This document shows, piece after piece, positions 57,701 through 64,000 of a stretch of DNA of 64,000 bases. This DNA is from Pycnopodia helianthoides. Taxonomy: Eukaryota > Echinodermata > Asteroidea > Forcipulatida > Asteriidae. Both the position numbers and the translations under genes were made by a program. The stretch covers positions 937,501 to 1,001,500 of the forward strand of contig CM063250.1 of the NCBI GenBank assembly GCA_032158295.1, read 5' to 3'. The notes under the pieces are model-generated. The model was not told where the DNA came from. It made no database searches and saw only the letters and a list, made by a program, of their open reading frames with translations. Numbering within the stretch: position 1 is the first letter of the stretch; each line of letters starts with the position of its first letter.

Positions 57701-60700
57701 GCGCTCATTACTTGTAAGTGTTCGTTTAAATTCACTCTCAAGATACTCACGGTTCTAAACATTATTTTTTTAAACTGTGGGGCATTCTGAATCCAAATTT
57801 TTGAAGTTTTGTCTAAGCATTCTGAATTGAAACAAAGTCCTCAGAATGTTTTTACTTGGTGTTTCTCTTTGGTTTTAAAAGCCCTACTGTGCGATCTGGG
57901 CCACTCTAAATAATGTTATATTGATGTTTTTTGTGAACTGATTGATCTGAAGTCCAATAAAAAAGACTGAAAAGCATTTGGGCCGCAATTTGCGTGTATC
58001 GACCAGCTATTCATGCCCATTTTCTCCAAATGCCAAGCCGTGAATGGGGAGAACAGAGAGATACTGATTATATCATCTACACTCCTTTACCCCAAAATGA
58101 ACCACAATAAAAACAGAGGAAAAAAAACTGAGACGAATACAAACTAAATCAAAGTTACAGCTTCAGTCAAAACATTTTTTTTTTAGCCCCCCCCCCGCCT
58201 CAATTTTTCCAATGCAATTTTTCGCTGCATCAAGATGGTTTCAATATTCACTACAAATTATGTCCACAATGTCATTGTTTCAATGTTAGTTGCACTTATG
58301 AAAAGAGTAACCTGTACAGAGTAGATACAATATAAACTGAAACTTTTACAGGTTAAAGAGTTAAGGAGATCGGCATTCCACATTAAACATGCTGTATCGT
58401 CACTATACACTTTACAAACTACATTTTCAGTTTAAGAAGCCATAACATTACAATAGATAAGCATGTTAAGCCAAGTTAACACCCCCCCCCCTCAAAAAAA
58501 GAGTACAAGTATCCACATAATCATGCAGCAAATCATGCTCAATTCTCATCGACTACAGAAACAAATATAAACAAGAAGAGCCCCTGCATAAACCACTGTG
58601 GCAACCAATTCTGTCCCCTGGAGATTCTGTCCGCCAAATGGCGAATTGTATAGAAATTTGGTCTGATAGCACCCCTTTTGAATCAACTTCCTTCAGCCCA
58701 TGTTAATTTACCCCTACGTGGGTATGACACTGTAAGACACCACCATCACTGAAGTCAATCAATGGTACTGATGTGTGTACACACCACGCACAACTTTCAG
58801 CCAATGATAGGTCTTTCCTTGACCTCAGTGAGGGCGCTGTTTGAGCTCCTGACATCATACGCAAGGGGTCTATTAGGGCAGGTTCAAAGCTAACAGTATC
58901 TTAACGTCATAAAAAACAGGCCAAATCTACTTCAATGCACTATTTTTTGCTGATGTACATGTGATGGATGCAAGATCAATTAGGATGGCCCTTTTTATTT
59001 GAGTTGAGTTAGTGTTATGATAGACAGGGAACTGAATCAAGATGCTCCTGTCTTGATGGTTTTTATAGTTGAGCCAGGCTTTGTCAGTGATTTTTCAAAT
59101 TGCTACACTATTACATAGCACATCAAGGACTTTACAGCAAATCTGAAGCCACAGTCAAGCCGAAAGCCATAGTTTTGTGGCTAGATAGAACCGGGTTTGT
59201 CTATTTTGAGTCTTCTCTGCACAATATCACCAAGATATTACTGTCAATGCTTTCAGCATGCGAGGATCATAAAATTGTATGACAACCAATCATTTAAATT
59301 TCTTGATCTCAAATAAAAAATCGGGCTGCATTGAATGTTTATCTAAGCGCCCCCTGCAGTTGGAACTTATCCAACATTAACACCACATAATAAATGCAAG
59401 ATCCTTGAAGCCAAGACTACACCTTCATAGGTGTTACATACATGTATGTGAAGCAAAATAATGTTTTCATGCACATCCAAGCAGACAAAATAAAGTAACG
59501 GCCGCCAACATTGATGCAGTTAGCTGTCAACATAAAAAATAAAAGAAGAGTCACACGCCATGAAAGTGCATGTGTAACACATGTCTTATCCTTGCCCCCA
59601 CAACAGTACAGGCAGAAATCCATAACATGCACTTTTTTAAACACTGTGTATTTCCGTTATTTCGTGTGATAATTCAACCAGCTGATAGGGCATTAGTGTG
59701 ACATTTAAGGTGCTCATGGTTCAGTGACCATGGAGGTAATATTTGCCACTAAAATCTAGAATAATCAGGACATATCTGAAGCTGTGATGTCACCTGTCTG
59801 ACACTTTTTCCAGTACAAGGAACCGGCGTTTAATTTAAAATTTAAATCTTAACGGCAACCTTTGGAAGTCATACATTTTTATTTACTTTAATAAGGTGTC
59901 GAGTGTTTACATTGGGCCAAGTATGGTGGAAATTTTGACAGCATGGAGGCAATCCCCAAAGGCAAACATTTGTCGATGTTTGTTTCTTATTTTTAAAATA
60001 ATTATTGTTATAATGATTCTATTTATTTCATTCTATTTTATTTCAAGAGTACACTGTACATGATACATATTTCCACAACTTTGATTGATGTTGAATTCTT
60101 ATGATTAAAATAGTTATTGATTATTCTATTTCGTTTCAATTTCTTTTTCTTTTATGCGTACAAGAGAAAAGTTGCCATAACTAGTTGAAGTGTTCTTTAC
60201 CATAAACATATTGAAGAAAAGTGGGGCTGCCCCAAATATGAAGAGCAGAATCTTCAAAAGGAAAAACACCCAAACCCTGAAACAGAATTTCTTTGTGTCA
60301 TGGCCTAAGAAGTTAAAAAAGTAAAGAAGACAAAAACTTAGAGAAAAATGAATTTTGGGGCAGCCTCTCATGTGCACAGAGGCCATTAGTTCCTTCAAAT
60401 CTCTGTAAACCCTGTGGTATAATGCATCCATCTGAACAGAAGGTCAGCAGGCCAGGCATCTTGCAACCATCTTAAGGAATGGATGGCAGACATCTTGGGG
60501 GATAAGTCCTCATGGCCTTAGGATGTATCAGCCAAATGCCAAGATCACTCTGTGTCATCTAGCCTTCCTCCAGGTGGTCATACCACCCTGAGACCCCCCT
60601 TCACCTCCCAGGGGGCAAATGCGACCCAACTAAGAGTGTGGCCAGGAGCATTGTTTTCCCCTAAGGACTCTGAAGTGGTTGCACCCCTAAAATTCCTACA

Positions 60701-63188
60701 CCATTTTTTTGTTGAAGGAATTAAAAACCGCTGTACGCTCATTGTATGTTTGCAGTGTTTGAGGTTTGAGGGCATGCTGCCTTTTTTTTCCAGGGTCTCA
60801 TTTTACCATGAATGAGCAGAGGGAGGTGGATTTGGGTACTGATAGTATCATGACGAGTCTAGATCCCAGACCATTGCTCACTGCTGTTCACATTATCCAG
60901 CACTGTGCAGCCAGGGCATGTAGAGGAGCGATCGTTAAGGGGGGATAAGACAGTTACAATACAACATAAGGATCTCAACTTGGCTACACAGAGAGGTTAC
61001 AACACGGACAGCTATGACTACAAGCACAAGAGGAGTGTGAAAATGATCACAAACGGAGAAATACTAAAGAGGAATTTGTAACCATTGTATAGGCTCAGGA
61101 TCAGAACGCCAACAATATTGAGGTCATGTGCCTTAGGCATAAGACTTCAAGATGGTTGATGTTTATTCAAGCTTAAATCTTAAAGCCTAAGCTATGGTTT
61201 CAAAGACACCTTTAAGTCTAACAGACAAGATGAGTGTATCCCGAATTATTTATCTTACCACAGATTAGTTGATCGCCGTCAAAATCCCATTCCCATTCAA
61301 CTAAAAGTGGCGAGGTGCATGGAAGTAAGCAGTGAAACAGAGTGGAAAAACATGAGCCAAACATGGAGAAAAGATTGCAGTTGATTTTGAGGAAAGAAGA
61401 TTTTTTAAATAATGAAAAGAGTGTGGGGACAGGAGTGAATTTGATTTGTAAATCATTTAGGCAGAGTTGGTCAGACGTAAATAAATGCTGTTGGTGAAAT
61501 GTAAGTGTGTGTGCATTTGTGATTAAATACTTTCTGACAATTGAAGGAACATTTTCCAAAGTCAGTGATAGATAATTATATGAGCCCTTTTTCACACTGT
61601 CAGCGCTGTTCACACGTTTTTTTAGATTAAGTTACTGGTGATGATGGTGGCTTCAAAGAATTGTCCTACAACCAAGATACCTATTTTCTCTGAATTAAAA
61701 TCTAGACCACACAAACAAAAATGTGGATTATTTCTTAAATATCAGTGCAGTGTTTTTAAATGTTTCAAATGAAAGCATTTCAGATGATTCAGAAAATAGA
61801 AATTTTAGAACAAAAGAGAATTAATGGTTGATTAGTTTCTGTTCCAGGGGAATTTGGAGTCTGGACATGTATGGTCAATATAGATGGATTGCACATGACG
61901 TCACTGACCACCATCTTTGATGAAAAACAACGGAAGCATGCACGCGTGTACGCGGTGCGCACCACTCTCAGCCAATGATAGCCTTTCACGCGAGCACGTT
62001 TCATCAACGATGGCGGCCAATGCAAGGAGTCTATACAAAGGGAAGGTGCAACATTCATTTTTGATTTAGTTCTTTTTGAACTTCAAGTTTTCAAGAAGTC
62101 ACATTTAGTTCAATAAACAGTAGGTCCCTAATACTAAATAATACGAAGAATACATTTCTTGATCCATGTGTAAAGGAAAAAGTATGATAATTGGGCTTCG
62201 CGGGGAGGATTTAATATGGAAAATTAGTCCAAGGACCTCTTGACATTTGTCAGTCCATGACCGCTGAGAAAAACTAGGCTAAATGGTGATAAATTTAAAA
62301 AATGAAGCAACACCAGGCAAAAAACTTCAGCAATGCATGTAAGTACTTCTGTGACTACTTCTATATTTTATCTGATGATAATTTTTTGTTGAGAGTTTCA
62401 AAAACCTAGAATGTATCATCACTTTGATGATGCAGAACTAGAATATGCAACAGAACAGGAGAAGAAATAAAAGGAAAAGGAAAAACAAATGATTAAGGAT
62501 AGGCTAAATGAAGCAACCAAAAGAACAGAGTGAATTCTCTACAAGCTTTTTTTTTCTGGAATCTGTTAATTAAAGAAATAAGACAAAGTTTCAGTTGTGC
62601 TGCATTCAGAAAATGGGGTTAGAAAGAATGAATTCAATGATAACTGGGTGGAGTTAGTTAAGTGCAAATGTAGAGACAACTGCTGGTGAATTTCAAGTGT
62701 GTATTGTTTATGAACAGAACAGACAGTCTCCTAGAAACATGTGGAAACAAATCGAAAACGTTCCTTTTTAAGTTGGCTTAAAAGTGGTCTTCAAAATGGT
62801 TGCCATGGAAATAAACGAACAAGTGTCAGCAAGAATTTTACAAAAAGGAATATTTTTTTATATTTTTATTTCAACAAAGTCTATTTCTGAGGATTTATAT
62901 ACCTGTAACTAAACCGCTAGATATGTTGCATTTATTGACAATTATTTGAAGCACTTTAGTTTCAATAAAACCTCAATGGAGTTGGGATTGACCTTATATT
63001 TATTCACATGGCACAACATGAATATTCAAATTGAAGACATGAATATTTAACAAGGATGGAGTTTGGGGAGGGGCACAGGGCCTCACCTTCAGGAGAGTCA
63101 TCCATAATAATTGGTTTGCCGCCCTCAGCGTCTAGGATGTCCTCAAAGGATGGCAGGCCAGAGTGCCGTATTAGGATCACGCCTTCAT
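42276..63188 (-). CDS. SAM-domain scaffold protein of the SAMD14/neurabin type, C-terminal part (gene continues off right edge)
   Basis: Ten exons, all bounded by GT-AG sites and all agreeing in phase, give about 524 residues ending at a stop. In order they encode an acidic N-terminal part (VEWEWDFDGDQLIC, then a Glu-rich run) and a short basic exon (SKSYMSKIQSFALAER). Next come EWFEQIPDTDRLDTSIEKS, two proline/serine-rich linkers with VPPRKKSKPELRV, and a Lys-rich stretch. The last parts are a SAM domain (ITEWNTTHVSQWLMGNGLDD to LLNLDAAKLK) and a basic helix (SSSADRTIFKKKIKEMK...). The PDTDRLD and SAM-plus-DR-KKK-KEMK arrangement is what SAMD14 and neurabin-1 share. These proteins are cortical-actin or synaptic scaffolds. 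The neurabin PDZ domain and PP1-binding motif were not seen; they could lie beyond 64000 or be absent, as in SAMD14. Confidence 0.85.
42507..42704. mobile_element. MITE, GGGCGCAACTTCATAGAGCTGC ends
   Basis: The left end TGGGCGCAACTTCATAGAGC and the right end GCTCTATGAAATTGGACCCT are inverted. The internal GCTTAAGCAGCTC and GCTAAGCC phrases are typical of the family. It lies in the intron before the last exon of the SAM gene. Confidence 0.8.
42715..42965. mobile_element. MITE with 28-bp perfect terminal inverted repeats
   Basis: The two ends, GGGCCCAATTTCATGGCTCT followed by GCTTACCG, are perfect inverses for 28 bp. Further pairing inside (GCGCTTGCGG / CCGCAAGCGC) makes most of the 251 bp palindromic. 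It is adjacent to the previous copy. There are no coding genes. Confidence 0.92.
43105..43225. mobile_element. MITE with GGCCGTGTCCGAATTTG ends, copy 2
   Basis: GGCTACGGCTACAGCTACGG at the left and GCAAATTCGGACACGGCC at the right are shared, inverted, with the element at 39175-39327. Confidence 0.65.
43799..43972 (-). CDS. SAM gene exon encoding the SAM domain
   Basis: The acceptor CAACTAG| precedes MEPSRKPHQIEDRPITEWN, and the exon ends at LDAAKLK|GTTTGT. It carries helices 1-4 of a SAM fold. The initial ATG is internal to the protein because the previous exon also ends in phase 0, although it could serve as an alternative start. Confidence 0.92.
44300..44368. mobile_element. GGGCCC-family MITE fragment
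   Basis: Only the right half is present: GACTGGTATCCTGCTTAC followed by AAGCTCTATGAAATAGGGCCC. Confidence 0.6.
44382..44482 (-). CDS. SAM gene exon (Lys-rich linker)
   Basis: The acceptor ATATACAG| enters in phase 1, and the donor CAAAGT|GTAAGT is strong. It encodes GGDIFDSMPSSELGGKKKSK and KAAKYQISAPLQS. Confidence 0.85.
44483..45167 (-). other. intron of the SAM gene
   Basis: No gene or element recognised. Confidence 0.5.
45168..45406 (-). CDS. SAM gene exon (Pro/Ser-rich linker)
   Basis: The acceptor CTCTGACAG| and the donor GTTTCAG|GTGATT bound 239 nt, entering in phase 2 and leaving in phase 1. It encodes ELAGEGKSGQTSPRPTKSGL and SPTPGSPTIEGTAERERF: low-complexity, GC-rich, likely disordered and phosphorylatable. 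Confidence 0.82.
46522..46665 (+). mobile_element. tRNA-derived SINE head
   Basis: TAGCTTAGTTGGTAGAGTGCC is an A-box. GGTTTAAATCC, 40 nt later, is a decayed B-box, together forming a tRNA-like promoter at about 46577-46650. The flanking GGGAGACCGCCAACACAGGG upstream and CTCTGGTCAATTTTTCTTTG downstream are recognisable parts of an echinoderm-type tRNA SINE. The cloverleaf is damaged, so it is not a functional tRNA. Confidence 0.72.
48696..48731. repeat. (AG)n microsatellite
   Basis: About 17 GA dinucleotides with one T interruption. Confidence 0.95.
49268..49376. mobile_element. GGGCCC-family MITE fragment
   Basis: Contains GATGCTGCTTAGCACGTATT, TAAAGCTCTATGCTTCATGG and GTTAAGCAGCACCATGAAAG. 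The outer GGGCCC is lost. Confidence 0.5.
50164..50357 (-). CDS. short unassigned open frame in intron
   Basis: An ATG-to-TAG frame of 64 codons on the sense strand of the SAM gene, with acidic, Ser/Asn/Gln-rich composition (SSECKNTSSSSDNWPQLEQA). It could be an alternative terminal exon or chance. No acceptor fits well. Confidence 0.15.
50495..50800. repeat. about 20-bp minisatellite, a dozen or more units
   Basis: The unit is TTGGGTACTTGGCTGGGTGT, with frequent one-base changes and length variation. It is strongly G/T-biased on the plus strand. Confidence 0.88.
51260..51286 (-). CDS. candidate 27-nt microexon of the SAM gene
   Basis: A pyrimidine-rich run ends in CACGATCAG|, followed by 27 nt and the donor CGCAG|GTAACG. 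Inserted between the flanking exons it reads FMCSPWIR in phase 2. Without it the phases also agree. It would therefore be a skippable cassette. Confidence 0.4.
52475..52767 (-). CDS. SAM gene exon (Pro-rich, PPRKKSKPELRV)
   Basis: The acceptor CGCAATCAG| and the donor TCATC|GTAAGT bound 293 nt, phase 0 to 2. It is rich in Pro, Thr and Arg, with RLSPKVPPRKKSKPELRV near the end, a possible SH3 or 14-3-3-type contact site. That last point is inference. Confidence 0.85.
53109..53285. mobile_element. GGGCCC-family MITE copy
   Basis: The left end is TTGGGCCCAACTTCATAAAACTGC, the right part is GTGCTAAGCAAACTTGGGGC, and internal GCTAAGTAAA / CCAAGCAAG phrases are present. Confidence 0.65.
53853..54047 (-). 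CDS. SAM gene exon (IPDTDRLDTS motif)
   Basis: The acceptor CTCCATAG| opens a run of four Gln and then EWFEQIPDTDRLDTSIEKSK; it ends QPITEE|GTAGAT. This P-(D/E)-T-x-RLD-S block is the second landmark shared by neurabin and SAMD14. Confidence 0.88.
54048..55589 (-). other. intron of the SAM gene
   Basis: No gene or clear repeat seen. Confidence 0.5.
55590..55649 (-). CDS. SAM gene 60-nt exon
   Basis: The acceptor TTCTAAG| and the donor AAAGG|GTAAGT bound exactly 20 codons, MSWRSKSYMSKIQSFALAER. Both ends are phase 0, so the exon is skippable in frame. Confidence 0.8.
55922..56130 (-). CDS. SAM gene exon (acidic domain)
   Basis: The acceptor CATTTCAG| and the donor CATGCTG|GTAAGA bound 209 nt. 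It encodes IIPLIGSTVFATKPPARN, a run of Glu/Asp, and then EEQELEMSLEADLKEAHML, which is probably helical. Confidence 0.85.
56200..56345. mobile_element. GGGCCC-family MITE fragment
   Basis: AATTGCTAAGCAGAGTC, CTGCTTAGCAGATATGGGC, TTACCGGTAACC and GCTTAGCAAAATTGGAC show the family's paired GCTTAGCA cores. The GGGCCC ends are eroded. Confidence 0.55.
56346..61258 (-). other. long intron of the SAM gene
   Basis: Holds C-runs near 58183 and 58479 and a CpG-richer patch at 58740-58880. That patch resembles the MITE at 61882 (both contain TCAGCCAATGATAG). No other features recognised. Confidence 0.45.
61259..61300 (-). CDS. SAM gene 42-nt exon (EWEWDFDGDQLIC)
   Basis: The acceptor ACTTTTAG| and the donor TCTGTG|GTAAGA bound 42 nt, phase 1 to 1. 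It joins SPE-V from upstream to A-PIIPLIG downstream. The Trp/acidic sequence is distinctive. Confidence 0.75.
61882..62033. mobile_element. MITE with imperfect TATAGA...TTGATGAAA ends
   Basis: The left arm (TATAGATGGATTGCACATG, then GACCACCATCTTTGATGAAA) is mirrored by TTTCATCAACGATGGCGGCC and ATGCAAGGAGTCTATA. The middle is CpG-rich (ACGCGTGTACGCGGTGCGC). It lies in an intron of the SAM gene. Confidence 0.65.
62034..63086 (-). other. intron of the SAM gene
   Basis: No gene or clear repeat seen. Confidence 0.5.
63087..63188 (-). CDS. SAM gene upstream exon (RHSGLPSFEDILDAEGG)
   Basis: The acceptor CACTGCACAG| and the donor CTGAAG|GTGAGG bound 102 nt, phase 1 to 1. It encodes EGVILIRHSGLPSFEDILDA and GGKPIIMDDSPE. 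I do not recognise this module in vertebrate neurabin. Confidence 0.78.
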
Positions 63189-64000
63189 CTGTGCAGTGTG
63201 TTGAGGAGAGCTTTGATAATGTCTCATGTCTGACCAATCAAAAGCCCTATCTTTCTCATGAATACTAATTTGACATGAATATTCATAACCAATCCTAAGG
63301 TTGCCTTTTATCTCAGACAGTGATCGTGACCAATCAAAGACCAGGGTTTCCAACTTATGAATAATGATTAAGGAAACTATTCTTAACCAAGAATGGTTTC
63401 AGGTTAGACTGTTATATCTTCTGACCCAATCAAAGCAGTGAAATCTTTCTTATGAATAACATTGTGAATATTCATGAACAAGGAGGTTACTTTTGGCTAT
63501 TATTAATTTTTTTTAAACCATTGAAATCAAGTTGTTGTTGGTGCTGTTAATAACTGTTTCACATCGTAAATCAGCAGAAGCAAATCAGGAGAGAAGAACT
63601 TGGAAATGAAAACAGCAGTTGGAGAAAAATAAAACTGGTTAATTGTTAGCAAGATGCAACAGGCTTTCCAAAGTGCACAAGAAAACTTTGCAAATGCGCA
63701 ATAGAATCATTTGAATAAGAATCATTAAAAAAAATGATCACTCAATTATGAGGATCTTCTGATTTATGATTCATATTTATAATGAGAGACTGAGTCTTTT
63801 AGTGCACTGTATTTAAGTTCTAATTGTAGTTTGAGTCCCAGTCCAGCTAGTAGAGGTGATCGTGTCCTTCCGACACCTAGCAATACTTACCTTGTCCTTG
63901 TCCTAAGCCTTGGGCCCAGTTTACTCCGGCTTATAGTGTATGTAAATGAACCCAATTGTTCTTGACAAGAAATACAACAAAGTGTACCACTTCTCACCAT
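63189..64000 (-). other. upstream intron of the SAM gene, repeats of ATGAATATTCAT
   Basis: Between 63010 and 63480 the phrase (C)ATGAATATT(C/T)A recurs, with CCAATCA(A)A(G) boxes spaced about 60 bp apart (63232, 63289, 63333, 63425). This is a degenerate 55-65-bp tandem repeat. Confidence 0.45.
63891..63929 (-). CDS. possible further upstream SAM-gene exon
   Basis: A consensus donor, ACAAG|GTAAGT, and a weak acceptor, TATAAG|, bound 39 nt that fit the phase of the next exon and read GVNWAQGLGQGQ. The acceptor has a poor pyrimidine tract, so this is tentative. Confidence 0.3.

Noticed and set aside
60126..60431. 101-codon minus-strand open frame with hydrophobic segments
   Set aside because: Phe/Leu-rich from T/A-rich sequence, no splice sites in phase with the SAM gene.
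42276..63188. Assignment as bona fide neurabin (PPP1R9A)
   Set aside because: No PDZ domain or PP1-docking motif is visible in the window, so only the shared SAMD14/neurabin C-terminal architecture is claimed.

Overview
The window looks like a piece of a metazoan nuclear genome, most likely an echinoderm (sea star or a close relative). It is AT-rich and gene-poor, with long introns split at GT-AG sites. It is crowded with small inverted-repeat elements, tandem arrays, a tRNA-derived SINE and old retroelements whose consensus phrases I associate with echinoderm genomes. The organism call rests on recognition, not on a search. There are no bacterial operons, ribosome binding sites or CRISPR arrays.

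Three host genes can be rebuilt by joining exons whose reading phases agree. (1) On the minus strand, 286-3044, are the first three coding exons of a secreted M14 metallocarboxypeptidase of the CPD/CPE/CPM/CPN type: signal peptide, prodomain-free start, the HxxE zinc motif and the NPDG motif. The gene runs off the left edge. (2) On the plus strand, 13829-30955, is a complete four-exon, 562-residue protein that joins a DRE-TIM metallolyase (HMG-CoA lyase/isopropylmalate synthase-like) barrel to a C-terminal EF-hand pair. Its first intron is 14.1 kb. (3) On the minus strand, 42276-63188 and beyond the right edge, are ten well-supported exons and two possible ones. They encode the C-terminal part of a SAM-domain scaffold protein related to SAMD14/neurabin, including its stop codon. 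Genes 2 and 3 converge on an 11-kb intergenic stretch (30956-42275).

Region by region: 1-3.1 kb carboxypeptidase exons plus small palindromic repeats; 4.4-7 kb inverted-repeat elements and minisatellites; 7.8-9.7 kb a 5'-truncated CR1/L2-type LINE, butted against a 41-bp satellite (9.74-10.69 kb); 10.95 kb a foldback element with a second copy at 40.8 kb; 11.9-13.15 kb a decayed Penelope-like retroelement; 13.8-31 kb the metallolyase/EF-hand gene. Intron 1 of that gene holds a decayed Polinton/Maverick-type protein-primed DNA polymerase (15.5-18.5 kb), a T-rich block, a very regular 21-unit array of a 47-bp hairpin repeat (21.46-22.45 kb), a block of CRE-like palindromes, an unexplained open frame and a 50-bp repeat cluster. 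From 31 to 42 kb the sequence is mostly repeats and unassigned DNA. From 42.3 to 64 kb lies the SAM-protein gene, its introns peppered with one family of GGGCCC-ended inverted-repeat elements.

The items most worth following are the metallolyase/EF-hand fusion, the 47-bp hairpin array inside its intron, the phase-neutral 27-nt microexon of the SAM gene, and the orphan open frame at 24.1-24.4 kb.
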